Source of the DNA: Batillaria attramentaria
Lineage: Eukaryota; Mollusca; Gastropoda; Batillariidae
Reading direction: 5' to 3'
Length of the DNA stretch: 64,000 nucleotides
Assembly: GCA_018292915.2 (NCBI GenBank)
Contig: JACVVK020000016.1
Coordinates: 97,501 to 161,500 of the forward strand
The position numbers and the translations under genes were made by a program. Within the stretch, counting starts at the first letter, position 1, and each line of letters begins with the position of its first letter. The notes beneath the pieces are model-generated. The model worked only from the letters and a program-made list of their open reading frames with translations. It was not told the DNA's origin and made no database searches. Of the stretch, positions 11,238 to 22,852 are shown piece after piece.

Positions 11238-11314
11238 GTGCGGGTGTCGAAGTGGAACGATGTTAGATGCAGATGCAGATGCAGAAGGAGGCGTGAGACT
11301 GGAATTTGATCCAA

Positions 11315-11316
11315 CC

Positions 11317-11406
<90 letters not shown>
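11315..11406. repeat. (AACT)n microsatellite
   Basis: About 23 tetranucleotide units abutting the 3' end of the SINE-II copy at 11407-11786, so probably its expanded tail. Confidence 0.97.
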
Positions 11407-11407
<1 letters not shown>

Positions 11408-11786
11408 GCGCTTTACCCAGTTTCTTGAATTGTCTCAAAGCGCCGCGAGCTGAACCCAACACGCACGCTCACGTAAATCATACGCATTCTCTCAAACACG
11501 GGACATGAACACATTACAGTCACGTGGTGCGAAAGGGCCGGTCAGCTCAGCTATTTCCGTTTCGGAATTTAGATTTGCCTTTACATGTATTTTCAAACGT
11601 TGTAGGCTGAACATTTCCAAAGCAGAAGGGGAGGAAGCCGGAGTACCCGGACAGAACCCCCCGACGATCGGCCCGAATGAACGGTGCCACGTACGAGAAA
11701 GAAAAATTCTTTGCCCTGAGTGGGACTCGAACCTGACCTCTCGCATTGGTGGCAAAGTCCCTCAACCACAAGACCACCGACCGACT
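11407..11786 (-). mobile_element. SINE-II, full copy
   Basis: On the minus strand: a tRNA-like head (GTCGGTGGTCTTGTGGTT, then GTTCGAGTCCCACTC) and a GC-rich central motif (a diverged form of TCTCCGGGTACTCCGGCTTC). It ends with TCACGTGAGCGTGCGTGTTG and a GCGCTTTGAG tail. Other copies: 14826-15000 (partial), 36688-37080, 41749-42132, 57738-58138. Confidence 0.85.
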
Positions 11787-11865
11787 TCGTGTATGAAGAT
11801 GAGCATGTAATCCTTTCGCGTGAGGCCTGAGTTAAAAGGGTGTGTGTGTGTGTGGGGGGGGGGGG

Positions 11866-12028
11866 GGTGTTTAGGAATTTAACGTCCTTTTCCACCACGT
11901 GTGGGTGATATCAAAGACGGGGCAACGAGAAAAAGGCCGGCACAAATATTTGGCCCCAGTCGGGATTCGAACTCACGACCCGAGCATTGAAAGTCCAACG
12001 CTCTACCATTCGGCCATCCCGGTTCCCC
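11866..12028 (-). mobile_element. SINE-I, full copy
   Basis: Same head, body and GGAAAAGGACGTTAAATTCC end as 11063-11237, next to a poly-G tract at the tail side. Confidence 0.85.
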
Positions 12029-13440
12029 GCCTGAGTTAAAAGAGTAATGTAATGTAATGTCTGTTCTTTGGGAGACGACGTATCTTGTAGATGCAACTGG
12101 TATTAAAGTCGGTGTCACTTTTATGAGGGTTACGTACGTCAAATTCGGGTTACGTACATGCACAGTCACAACAGAAACTGTGTCGGGACAAGGTTGTCTT
12201 CAGTGAAGCGTAGAACTGGAAATATCGGCAGGCCTTGGAGGGGGGTTAACTCATTAGTGACAGGAGACTTCGTTCGTAGGTTCAGCGATCAGCGGCCGGG
12301 AACCTTCGATCAAAGGTTGAGCAGTCTAATGGGTCTGAGGCTGAAAACGCCGTATACAGTGTGTTTGTTATAGTGTATGCAGCTTGTTTGATATTTCGCT
12401 CCGGCCTTCCAGTTTTCCATCCGTTCCATGTGATTTAGCGAAGAAATGTGACAGACAATTGTAACTTCTCTGAAAAACTGCTATTTTCTCAACCCTTTCC
12501 AGTGTTTTCTGCAGAAAAATCGGGTCTTCTGCGGAAAGTTCAGTTTTCTTCAGATGAAAAATGCTGTCTGTCATTTCTGCTTTTTGTCGAATTTTCTGCA
12601 GAAAACCAGTATTTTTCTGTACAAAAGTGTTTTTTCCTGCAGAATAACAAATCTGCAAAGAAAAATATTTTTCTGTCGCGTAGAAAAACTGCTATTATAT
12701 ATCATATATACTTTCTCATAGTAAATCGCTCTCTCATTGGAGACCCGAAAACCACGAGATGAGAGAGTTGACTGTTCACAGTTGGGGAATTTAGTTGTTT
12801 TTTAAACACACAATTTCCGGTTTGTTTTGTTGTTGTTGCTTGGATTGCAGATCCCGCACCAGTCAATAACAATATTTGACAATGTACACAGTGAACAATA
12901 GCAAGTCGTTGTACTATGAATATTTTTGTATTTTTTTTGTTATTGTTCCTTGTGCACAGCGTGTTCCATTTTACTAAACGTTTATTTTGTTATATAGAAT
13001 GCAATATATATGCTGTACGTATCGATTATTTTCATTCTTTACACAAACACAGATGCAGTCCACCACGTTCAGCCTTGTCCAAGCCATACATATCTCTATG
13101 CTAATGTATTCTATAATGAGAATGCATAATACTATACTAAGGTTAGCGGGTTTGACGTCCCCGTCATGATAGTGGCTGGAGACGGCCCTAATGGGCAGTA
13201 TATTGGGGAAGCGACAGCTGCCCTAGCTGAACAGTCCAACTGAACATTATTCAATCCAGTCAAACTGCCGGATCGGCCAAATATGGTGTATCCTTTACTG
13301 TGATGGGCAAGTTAGACAAACAGTTCGAGTTCACAAAGCCAGATTCACGAGATTCACTCCTGTGTTCGGCTGAAGAAAATCATGGGGCAGTGATTTACAA
13401 AAATCCTCGGTCCTTTAAATCAGGGATTTCAGGAGATCCC
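12029..13440. other. non-coding; cluster of TTCTGCAGAA palindromes
   Basis: No gene recognised. Between about 12480 and 12690 the 10-bp palindrome TTTTCTGCAGAA and close variants recur at short intervals; the same motif recurs at 61875-61925 with a similar ACTTTCTCAT/GCTTTCTCAT flank, so this is probably a diverged dispersed repeat. Confidence 0.5.
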
Positions 13441-14044
13441 TGGGCCCGCATGTAAAACTCGAGGTTAGGTATTTTAGCCCCGGGCTAAAGCCTGACTTCG
13501 ATCTAATTTAGCTCTAGAGTTAAATGTTCTCATGCACGAGTCGAGGTTAGCTCTATCTTCGAGCTAAAGTCGGGCCATTTTCGGGCTGATAAGTCTGCTA
13601 ACCCCAGGTTACCGAGAAGTAAGGATGGCGGCAACTGCACTGAGTCGGTAGCAAAGGCAGTTACTACGCTTACCGCATCTGCCGTGACCGTCAGAACCCA
13701 TCTGACATCTTTTGTGGCCATGAGTAAATATTCAAAACGTTCACTGGCAGGAGATTCTTCCGATCACTGACAATCAAATATGACGTCGGCAATATGACGC
13801 CATTGTTTCTTCGAAAAGACCGCACATGGCAAGGAAGTTATCGAACGGAAACAAAACCCACCTCTCGAGAATGCGCATCAAAGGGATTTCCCCAAGCTTA
13901 AAATAGCTTGCCGGGTTAGCTAGTCCACGCTCTAACTCCGACTTCTACATCGCGCTAAGTCGCTCCCACTAACCTCGGCGTAGCTAGTCTGGGTTAGGTC
14001 CTTAGCCGCGGGTTAAATTAACCTCGCGTTTTACATGCGGGCCC
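13441..14044 (-). mobile_element. MITE family M, copy 2 (long form)
   Basis: Ends GGGCCCGCATGTAAAACTCG and CGCGTTTTACATGCGGGCCC are inverse complements with one or two mismatches. At 604 bp it is twice the size of the other copies. A second internal TIR-like stretch (CATGCACGAGTCGAGGTTAG near 13533) suggests a nested or partly duplicated element. Confidence 0.8.
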
Positions 14045-14626
14045 TGGTCAAAGAATACAAATGCTGGAAGCCTCAAAATGGCTATAATATTATATTCCCT
14101 ATTAGTCTCAGGCATCATACTCACCCTTAAAAATGCTTCAATCAGTCTTGAAACAAAAATTACCATACACAGACCATTTAAGGACACGTACCTGACAGGA
14201 ATTCCGAAAAAAAATTGAATGTCTCTTTTCCGCTAAGGCCTCACTGGAGTAATGCTAGTCTACTCTCTGTTTAGGCCAAAAAGCCACTTCACCCAAATCC
14301 TCTCTCGTCAACTTCGCCTCCCTCGTGAGCAAAAAGTCTCAGCTTCACTGGCAGCTTGCCTGCTCTTGCTACCCCCTGGCATGCACCTTGTCCTAGCAAA
14401 TACAAAACTCACGGAAATCACGCTTTTTCGTGACAACCAAAGTCACTACAAATTAGCACACTCGCAAAAATAAATAAACGCTCCATTTGACCCCACTCGA
14501 AGTTCGGCCACAAATTTCCTGAAATCTCCGAGTGAAACACTGATTACATTGAACTTACTGAAAATTTCAGGGATTTCAGGAAGTCACTGATTACACAAAT
14601 TCGGTGTAACATACATTTTGACTGTC
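14045..14626. other. no feature seen 3' of gene B
   Basis: Unique A/T-rich sequence. It should include the 3' UTR of gene B, whose poly(A) site was not identified. Confidence 0.4.
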
Positions 14627-15338
14627 TCAGTTGCCATTAATAGCAGTGCTAGACGACATAATGCCAAGCATTCTGAGAGCCGCGGTCAGGATGGCCTTGC
14701 GGTCTGTCTTGCCCGTGGACGTGGTCGGGAAGGAGTCGAAGAACACGTAGAATCTGCAGCAGAGAACAGAAAATGCTCATCATTTCAATGAAAAAACCAA
14801 ACTCTATTCAATTTTTTTCCCCTGAAAGTTTAAGTAGCTGAGCTGATCTTCCGCACCACGTGATTGAAATGTGTTGATAGCTGAGGTGATCGTTCGCGCC
14901 ATCTTTGGCGTGTTTATAATGCGCTGACGTTCTGTGTGTTCGTGATTTCATGCGCGTGATTCACGTGAGCGTGCGTGTTGGGTTCATTTCGTGGTTTAAA
15001 GGTAAACCGTCTATTACATCATCATCAGCAGCAGCAGCAGCAGCCTCAGCATCATCAGCATCATTATCCTCGTCATCGTCGTCGTCGTCATCATCATCAT
15101 CATCATCATCATCGTCGTCGTCGTCGTCGTCGTCATCATCGTGCTGCTGCTGCTGGTGGTGTTTATAATATTCCTCTACACGTGGTATCGCAGTCTTGAG
15201 TATAGCGACAATTTTAGCTATCGAGATTTGCAAGTTTTACTCGATGTTTGGTGGTCAAATCGGGAGAAACACCTTGTACACGAAACCGTCTTGCCCCCCC
15301 CCCCTCCCCCAGCACACACACACACTGACACACGCACA

Positions 15339-15422
<84 letters not shown>

Positions 15423-17582
15423 TCACCACCACCATCACCACACCACCACCACATTTTTCACCAACACACCTACCTGGGAACCTGACTCATTTCCGATGTG
15501 TCCGACACGAGGAACAGACTCTTGCAGAAATCCCAAACATCGTCCGCCGTGAGGGTGGCCCCAGCCTGGGGCACCACGCATGCGCAGAGCTCCTGGTGCA
15601 GCGTGCGGTCGGGCACGGGCACGATGATGACGCTCTGCACACCCGGGCACCGCTCTATCCTGGACTCCAGCCACCCCGGGTACACGATGAAGGCGCCGTG
15701 GATGATGGCATTGGATCTGACAGGAGAAAGGTGTTGGCTACGGTAGGTGAAGTAAGACGCATTGTTTTAACTGCCACTGCACACACTAACAATGACAAGC
15801 AAAGCAAGGCGATTTATCACTGCTGTGCTTCTAATCAAAAGTGTAGTAAATAATTTAAATACATAAAACAATTAAAAATAAAAGCAAGCCTCACTGACGG
15901 CAGACGACATGTATCCCTCCACTGGGTCCGCGGAAGGCGACATCTGAAGTGCGGAAGAAGCCGTCCGCTGTGAAGACGTTCGTCTGTTCCTGGTCAACGT
16001 CTTCTCGTGTCCCGAAATAGCCGGTGAAAACCGTGGGTCCGCGAACCAGCACCTCGCCTGCCTGGCCTGCCTTCAGTACTTCATGACTGTTCTCATCCAC
16101 AAGTTTCACCTGGTCATCATCATCATCATCATCATCATCACTACCATCAGAAACAACAACGACAACAACAACAACTTCTTCTTCTCTGTCTGTCTATCTC
16201 TGTCGCTCTGTCTCTCTATCTCTCTCTGTCTCTCTCTCTTTGAAGAGCACAATGAAAAAAAAAACAAAAAAAAACGTGTCAAAAAAGACTGAGGCTGAAT
16301 GTGAATGACCATACCTCTACACCAGGTAACGGCAAACCGTCGTCGCCGTCCTCAAAAGCGTCCTTATCGTGCAGATTAACTTGGCGAGAGGTCACGAACC
16401 CTGCCTCCGTGCTGCCGTACAGTATTACCAAGGAGTCGGCAAGCTTGCCCACAATGTCGGTATGCTGCTTTTTCACGGGCTGGCCACCTGTAAGCAGAAA
16501 GATACAGATCATCATCAGCAGCAGAGGCAGCATCAACAGCATCATCCAGTGAGTCTAACAGTTGGTTAGTCGGTCGGTCAGCCATCGAACATTCAAACTG
16601 TGAATCAAGGAAGAACTGAGTCCGACTGACACATTCAGTGGTCGGAACTAGACTAACCCGTGACGGCAATACGCGGCTTGGTCGTCAGGTCCTTCCACAG
16701 TTCTGGCCTGGCAAGAGTCATGTCAATGTGAAGAGGGACCAGAAGCATACCGGTGCAGGCTTCCGATTTGATGACCTGCCAAGCGAGGCCCAGCGGGTCT
16801 TTAGAAGTAGAGCTTGCGTCGACCAGCACACGCGTCGAACCTACGTGCAAGTAGAGGAGAGGTGCGCCGCCTAACCAGCCCAGTGACCTGTCGTTGAAAA
16901 AGATGTCGGTGGATTGGAGGTCAGTCGTGTGGACAATCGAGTCCCCCAAAGCCAGGAAACTCGCATGAGATCTCAGGACCAGCTTACTGAAGCCCGTGCT
17001 GCCTGAAGTAGTGAAGATGAAGGCGGGGTCCGTGAACTTCACGTCAGCCACAAACAATTCCTGCTCCTTCTGTAGCTCTTCCAGGAACGGCTTCTTTCCG
17101 TTCTCGCCCATCTTGCAGTTGATCTGCAGCAGCAGCTTCAGAGAAGGCGCGTCCGGACACTCAGCAGCGTCGTCTTTGAGAGATTTCAGCCGGTTCCCCA
17201 GGACTTTGATGGCGTTCAGGGGCTGGCCGGGATCTGTCACCACAGCCACGCACCCGCTTCTCTGGATTGTGCCCACAAAATCTGCTCCATCCGCCAGGAA
17301 CACCTGGCCGTTCATGGCCACACCTCCAGCCAGCATGATGCCCAGGTCGGTCAGCAGACGCTCTGGGGAGTTGGGCAGCGTGTTGCACACCACGTCGCCT
17401 TGTCTGATGCCTTTCCTGCGCAAGATGGCGGCGTAACGTGATGCTAAAGTGAAGACCTCCTCACGTGTGAAGGTCAGCCGATTGTTATGTGGATGGTCGC
17501 TGCGGAATATGAAAGCTGGTCGCTCCGGGTCTGTTTTTGACCAGTAAATAAGCCGTTCGCTGACTGTATCGGAAGCAGCCAT
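14627..17582 (-). CDS. AMP-binding (ANL superfamily) acyl-CoA-synthetase-like protein, paralogue B
   Basis: Five exons: 16658-17582, 16315-16487, 15895-16109, 15474-15716 and 14627-14753 give 560 residues. Exons 2-4 have exactly the lengths found in A and D. Landmarks: P-loop TTSGSTGFSK 191-200, YGSTE 332-336, FRTSD 418-422, catalytic Lys of GKTDRK at 534. The last exon is easy to miss because it is only 127 bp; it reads FYVFFDSFPTTSTGKTDRK and ends LGIMSSSTAINGN. The first 45 and last 20 residues differ clearly from A and D, while the middle and introns 1 and 3 are nearly identical to A, a mosaic pattern. An acceptor (TTTTTAATTTCCAG) at 17627 precedes the start codon, so a 5' UTR intron is likely. 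Expected role: ATP-dependent adenylation and thioesterification of an unknown carboxylate. Confidence 0.87.
14826..15000 (+). mobile_element. SINE-II, 3' fragment
   Basis: Matches the 3' half of SINE-II (AGCTGAGCTGAT, GCACCACGTGATTG, TTCACGTGAGCGTGCGTGTT). The head and central motif are absent. It lies in intron 4 of gene B. Confidence 0.7.
15018..15147. repeat. (ATC)n/(GTC)n trinucleotide tract
   Basis: Imperfect TCA/TCG repeats in intron 4 of gene B, right after the SINE-II fragment. Confidence 0.95.
15342..15418. repeat. (CA)n microsatellite
   Basis: A CA run in intron 4 of gene B, flanked by a C-rich stretch at 15294-15310 and (CAC)n up to about 15450, just before the exon 4 donor. Confidence 0.97.
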
Positions 17583-17625
17583 TGTTTTGAGGATTTCCGT
17601 AGGTTGGATCCTGGCTGAGTTTCTG

Positions 17626-17760
17626 CCTGGAAATTAAAAAACGGAGTCAAATGGACATTAGGAAATTCAAATAAATTTCTCCAGTACATCGTCACTCGTA
17701 TGTTATCTCGTGCTCACACGCATGTCTGCTAAGAAACAGACACGGAAATGTGCGTAAAAC

Positions 17761-17762
<2 letters not shown>
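17626..17762. other. putative 5' UTR intron of gene B, 3' end
   Basis: The sequence upstream of the gene B start ends in a good acceptor at 17627-17630 on the minus strand. The matching donor is proposed at 19097. The intron would carry the CA tracts and SINE-I listed below. Confidence 0.45.
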
Positions 17763-17834
<72 letters not shown>

Positions 17835-17903
17835 CGCACGCACGCAGACACACAGACACACACAGACACACACACACGCACGCACGCGCGCGCGCGCACA
17901 CAC

Positions 17904-17955
<52 letters not shown>
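17763..17955. repeat. (CA)n/(CGCA)n compound microsatellite
   Basis: Two long CA runs with an ACGC/CGCG-rich middle (about 17826-17898). Confidence 0.97.
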
Positions 17956-18434
17956 GAAAGAATATTCGCCAGGCATAATCAAGGCCAAAAATCGCACTAA
18001 ACATGCTGAACAAAAGTATTCTTAAATGCAAAAACATATTTTGATAGACAATGTTAGTTTAATGGGGGTAGAAAAATCTATTTTTCCTATTTTGTTATGC
18101 ATGTACATATGTAAGTGTTTGTCCGTTTAAGTCTGAAACACCGCACATAAACAGATGTAGTGTAGATCGATTTTTGGAAACAGGTGGGGGCAAACGAAGC
18201 TGGTGGCATGGGTGTGAATAATGAATTTTTGTCTTGTTGAAATTTGAAATTGAAAGTTCTGGGTTATTTGCGTGGTATCTATCATCACATCATTTAGAGA
18301 CCTGGACAGTGACAGCGTCTGTAATGCTGGCACTGAGCCTACAAAAGCGTAATCAACGACGCAAGCGACCACACCGAGCGCTCCAGCAGTGTCACAACAG
18401 TCATAGAATTTGAATGTTCGATCGCTCACGCAAA

Positions 18435-18545
18435 AGTGTATCGCATTTAGATCTGTACTAATAATCAAGATAGAGTATTTCGAGCGTACAGGAACACTCA
18501 CGAGCGAAACTGTGCCAAAACATAAGTTGGCTTAGCAAAGATAAA
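18435..18545. repeat. dispersed repeat R2, copy 2
   Basis: Aligns with 470-590 (ATCAAGATAGAGTAT, GCCAAAACATAAGTTGGC). Non-coding. Confidence 0.6.
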
Positions 18546-18567
18546 ACATGGGCCGTTTAAAGTAAGC

Positions 18568-18617
18568 GCACGCACGCACGCACGCACGCACAGCACGCAC
18601 GCACGCACGCACGCACG

Positions 18618-18680
<63 letters not shown>
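18568..18680. repeat. (CGCA)n(CA)n microsatellite
   Basis: CGCA tetranucleotides pass into a pure CA run and abut the tail of the next SINE-I. Confidence 0.97.
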
Positions 18681-18681
<1 letters not shown>

Positions 18682-18682
18682 A

Positions 18683-18847
18683 CGGGGGTGGGGGGTGTTT
18701 AACGTCCTTTTCCACCACGTAGGGTGATATCAAAGACGGGGCAACGATGAAAAAGCCAGCACAAATATTTGGCTCCAGCCGGGATACGAACTCACGACCA
18801 GAGCATTAGAAGTCCAACGCTCTACCATTCGACCACCCCGGCTCCCC
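18683..18847 (-). mobile_element. SINE-I, full copy
   Basis: Standard SINE-I order on the minus strand. Poly-C tracts follow at about 18844-18860 and 18882-18896. Confidence 0.85.
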
Positions 18848-19097
18848 CCCCCCCCCCCCCCACACACGCACTCTCATCCAACCCCCCCCCCCCCCCTCGC
18901 TCCACCCGATGTAGTTTTGTGATCGGGCAGAACTTTTGTTTTTACCTCACGGGTTCAGTAAAGTACTCTTTTTTTTTTTTCATGATACAAGAACAGGAAC
19001 ATAGTGACATGGTAGACTAGCAATACAGAGACATCAAGACAAGCAGACTGACAAAATAACATGAAAGTACTCTTGTATCTTGTATGATGCTCCTTAC

Positions 19098-19470
19098 CTG
19101 TACAGTCTTCCTAACACTCTGGTGATTTGCACGAGGCCAGGACAGCTTCCCAGCTTTGCAGGGCGCGTCTCGTGTCGATGTTATGGCCGGTATTGCAGCT
19201 TTCTTTTCGTTCATGAGAAGCACTGCAACAGCTTGCCAGTAAGTATTCGCTTATAGGCAGGTTTTCCTTGTATAGTGCAGGAGCTGGAAATTCACAGGCA
19301 GTGTGTGTGAAGCAGCGTTGACCAGTTTTAAACAGAACGGTATTGATGGAGCGCGTCAGCACAGAATCGAGTCGGCAGTCCTTCTGCACTTTACAGCCGG
19401 TCAGCCACAGGTCCACTGACAACCCACGAGCCACGTCAGTTCCCCCACCTAGCAGCGTAACTGACCATTG
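19098..19470 (-). other. putative non-coding first exon (5' UTR) of gene B
   Basis: It is bounded on the 3' side by a strong donor (GTACAG|GTAAGG at 19097/19098) and on the 5' side by a TATA-like box at the right distance. A 122-codon open frame through it has no in-frame ATG and ends before the donor, so the exon is read as untranslated. The link to gene B is inferred from orientation and the acceptor at 17627. Confidence 0.4.
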
Positions 19471-19495
19471 CGCTCGCACTAAAATTCGTACTGGT

Positions 19496-19503
19496 CTTAT
19501 ATA
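19496..19503 (-). promoter_or_regulatory. candidate TATA box
   Basis: TATATAAG on the minus strand, about 25-30 bases upstream of the proposed first exon of gene B. No other TATA-like motif sits so well relative to a donor in this region. Confidence 0.4.
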
Positions 19504-19532
19504 CGGTCAGTGAATTTGAAAAGACGGTACGG

Positions 19533-20625
19533 CCATTTGGTAGAAGCACAAGTGGCATAACTATGCCTTTACGTCTACCTCGTTCTGCTCCATTGGAGCG
19601 CCTCAGGGAGCGGCGTTACGATTGGTTCGCCGTTGTATCATTATGTACCAGCGAAACGCTTCTGATTAGCCTGTTGTGCAAACTTTGCTGAAGAGGCGAA
19701 GGGAAGGAGGGGGGGGGATGTCTGGGCCGGATTTGGGTGAAATGTGCGCAAAGCCAGTATTCAGGGCGGAAGACTAGCTTTGTAGCCAAGTTCCGCAGTT
19801 CCGGATATCCACGAAAACGCTAGGTTTCTTTCGAAACATAATGTTGCACAGGACACTGTTGTTAGAAATGGATCAGAATTCACACAAGAACCCCAGAATG
19901 CACCATCGAAGCATTCATGCGTAGGGTTATTCTAAAGCAATGTTCTACTGCTCAGTTTATTTGCAATGCCGCACACACAAACATCCCACCTCTCACTTCT
20001 CGGTCGCCTGCTAGCCGCTCGTGTCAGCAGAATTGATACTACATGCCCCTGAAACTTTGGACTGTAATATGTAGCGAGGACTGGGTCCACCTTACCTACT
20101 AACAGGATGAATGCCCGGATGAGGGGTCGGGTGGGGGGGGGAGGGGGTAGCGTTGTTGTGGGAAGTGTCATGAGCTGTGTGGACGTGACTTACGGGGGAT
20201 GGGTGTGTGTGTGTGTGGGGGGGGGGGGGTATGTGGGGGTGTGCCGGTGTGGGGTGGAAGGTAACCTCTCCACGTGAAGATATACAAGGGGAATGTTGTC
20301 ATATTCGATGAGCAGGCACATAGCTCGCTTCGATTGTGACGTCACCGCCATCTAGTTTGGTAGAAGCACAAGTGGCATGACGATGCTTTTACGTCTACCT
20401 CGTTCTCCTCCACTGGAGCGTCTCAGGTAGCGGCGTTACGATTGGTTCGCCGTTGTATAATTACGTACCAGCGAAACGCCTCTGTTTAGCCTATTTTGCA
20501 TACTTTGCTTTATCTCTCCACGTGAAGATATACGAGGGGAATGTTGTCATATTTGATGAGCAGGCACATAGCTTGCTTCGACTGTGACGTCACCGCCATC
20601 TAGTCTCAGCCACAGTTGGGAAGAT
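19533..20625 (+). repeat. direct repeats of about 250 bp
   Basis: A block beginning TTTGGTAGAAGCACAAGTGG and ending near ATACTTTGCT occurs at 19534-19692 and 20354-20514. A second block (CTCCACGTGAAGATATAC through GTGACGTCACCGCCATCTAG) occurs at 20266-20355 and 20515-20607. Together they form an incomplete tandem array with a 249-bp period. A poly-G/TG stretch at 20206-20231 interrupts it. Confidence 0.8.
19790..20110. repeat. dispersed repeat R4, copy 1
   Basis: Aligns loosely with 29680-29990: CGAAAACGC, an AAACATAA(T/C)GTTG stretch, TCATG(C/T)GTAGRGT, and GTCG(C/T)CTGCT followed by a Cys-free A/T-rich part. Diverged and non-coding. Confidence 0.45.
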
Positions 20626-20659
20626 TGAGGGAAAACCGGCATTTATCTCCTCGTGTCCT

Positions 20660-21102
20660 TTACCATGTCCTTTGCAATACAGATATTTGAGCAGTCCCTT
20701 CCTCAATATCTTTCCGACAAGCTTACCACTTATGAACCATCTCGTACTCTCCGCTCCTCATCAGAAAAGCTCCTAAAAGTTCCCAAGTTCAATCTCAAAA
20801 CTTTCGGTGAACGCTCTTTCAGTTTCTGTGACCCCCAGAAATGGAATTCTCTGCTTCCCTTCCCTCCCTTAGGAACACCAAGACCCTCCCACAGTTTAAG
20901 TCAAAACTAAAGACACCTATTCAAGATAGCATATGATCTGTAGTATCATCTACCCCCCCCCCCCCCCACACACACACACACATACCTAGTGTTTCATGTT
21001 TCATGTATGCGTGAGAATGTGTGTGTGTAGCGCACTGAGTGTTCTATGAGCAGACTGTTAGCGCTTTATAAGACCTATTATTATTATTATTATTATTATT
21101 AA
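20660..21102 (+). mobile_element. LINE 3' end (reverse-transcriptase C-terminus)
   Basis: The frame reads SRTLRSSSEKLLKVP, FGERSFSF and a WNSL motif, then shifts by one base to end in a basic FKSKLKT segment and a stop. The 3' UTR ends GCGCTTTATAAGACC plus (ATT)n. It is the same LINE family as 52920-53335 and is frameshifted, so dead. Confidence 0.75.
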
Positions 21103-21640
21103 ATATCTAAGCTGCTATGAAATCTGTTAAAACACGCTAACGATGTACAACTAAACCGACGATAATAAAACTAGGCTCACGTTTCCCGGGAACTACTTGG
21201 CTGATGTGATCATTTGCTGACGTAGTGCCTCGGCTCCACCTCGGTTGCTTCGCGTATTTCGGAGAGGTTCTAGTTGCTTACGAGTCACGACATCACCGCC
21301 ACATTTCAGCCACAGTTTGGAAGATTTTCCGTGGGGTGGGTGGGGGTGGGGGTGGGTGTTTAGGAATTTAACGTCCTTTTCCACCACGTAAGGATGATAT
21401 CAAAGAAGAGGCAACGAGAAAAAGGCCAGCACAAATACTTTGGCAATACAGATATCTAAGCTGCTATGACATCTGTTGATAACATGCTAGAGATGTACAA
21501 CTACACCGACGATAATCAAACTACTCTCACGTTTCCCGGGAACTACTTGGCTGATGTGATCATTTGCTGACGTAGTGCCTCGGTTCCAGCTCGGATGCTT
21601 CGCGTATCTTGGGGAGGTTCTGGCTGCTTACGAGTCGCGC
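21100..21640 (+). repeat. 187-bp direct repeat, 349 bp apart
   Basis: 21100-21286 and 21449-21639 match along their length (ATATCTAAGCTGCTATGA, TCACGTTTCCCGGGAACTAC, GTAGTGCCTCGG). A truncated SINE-I (21341-21442, minus) lies between them. Confidence 0.8.
21341..21442 (-). mobile_element. SINE-I, head-truncated copy
   Basis: Only the body and 3' end are present (GGAAATT...CGTCCTTTTCCACCACG on the plus strand). The tRNA-like head is missing where the second 187-bp repeat begins, so a deletion or exchange cut it. Confidence 0.7.
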
Positions 21641-22355
21641 TCGCAGTGCATTGACGGGAGACGGATCGACCTACTTGCGCGTAGTAACTGTGGTAGAGAT
21701 GGGATGAGAGGAGAAATCGGCTCGTGCAGTTTGGAGCAGGCAGTAAGCACCCGTTCAAATAGTGCGAGGAAATGTACGCGTGTGCGAGGAAATGCGAAGA
21801 AAAGCTTAAAAAAAATCTCGACTTAGTGAAATTATAAAACAGGAGATGTATTTTTAATATTGCCGGCGAGGAGGGGGAGTAGGGGGGGGGGGATCTTATC
21901 TTTAGTTTTGAATAGCGGATAGTCGAGTTAACACTATTAATCCGTTTCGCTTTGGCCCTCAATAAATGCGCAAAAAACAAAAACAACAACAACAAAAAAC
22001 CCCAACATATTCTCTTTCATTTTTTCGGTGATGTTATGCCGTCTTAGCTCTTCCTTGCATTTTCTCGCAACATTCGCAGACTTCCTCGCACTGTTTGTAC
22101 GGATCCTCATTGTCTGCTCATCGTATATGACCGTTCTCCTCGTATATTTTCACGTGGGCGTAGTTAACCCCCGTGTGGCTGCAGGCGACAATACAGTCGA
22201 ACTGTTACCATTAGACCGTGCCGTGTGAGTGGAGTGGACTGTGACGGGTCTCGGTTTGGTGACACGTAATCGCCATGGGTCTGTACAGCGCAATGGCCAT
22301 TTCTCACGCTGTGTTGTTTGAAGTTTAGTCTGGTTACGGTTGCTGATTTTGGTCA

Positions 22356-22358
<3 letters not shown>
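21641..22358. other. no gene seen
   Basis: Contains a poly-G stretch near 21880-21892 and A-rich (AAC)n near 21975-22000. No supported coding sequence. Confidence 0.4.

Positions 22359-22439
<81 letters not shown>
22359..22439. repeat. (TG)n microsatellite
   Basis: A pure TG run. Confidence 0.97.
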
Positions 22440-22441
<2 letters not shown>

Positions 22442-22531
22442 GCACAGTGAGTCCGGTCCTGTGAGAGCCTGCGCTTTATAAGCACCATGTATTATTATTA
22501 TTGTTATCATTAAACAATCTTTAAAGGGAAA

Positions 22532-22532
<1 letters not shown>

Positions 22533-22615
<83 letters not shown>
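22533..22615. repeat. (CA)n microsatellite
   Basis: A CA run about 95 bp from the preceding TG run. The two tracts are inverted copies and could pair as a hairpin. Confidence 0.97.
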
Positions 22616-22616
<1 letters not shown>

Positions 22617-22675
22617 ATGAAAATTGAAACTCGAAATTTATTAACACTGAGAGGAAAGCAGTACGTTCCAAGGAG

Positions 22676-22852
22676 GGTGGGGGGTGGGTGTGTGTTTGGG
22701 GGTTTTAACGTCCTTTTCCACCACATAGGGTGATATCAAAGACGGGGCAGCGATGAAAAAGCCAGCATAAATATTTGGCCCCAACCGGGATCGAACTCAC
22801 GACCCGAGCATTAGAAGTCCAACGCTCTACCATTCGACCACCCCAGCTCCCC
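22676..22852 (-). mobile_element. SINE-I, full copy
   Basis: Complete on the minus strand, from the head ending at 22852 to a T/G-rich tail at 22676. Confidence 0.85.

Noticed and set aside
13530..13721. 63-codon hydrophobic frame
   Set aside because: Lies wholly inside MITE copy 2.
19111..19479. 122-codon Cys-rich frame on the minus strand
   Set aside because: No in-frame ATG, starts only at GTG, and sits between a TATA-like box and a donor, so it fits a 5' UTR exon better.
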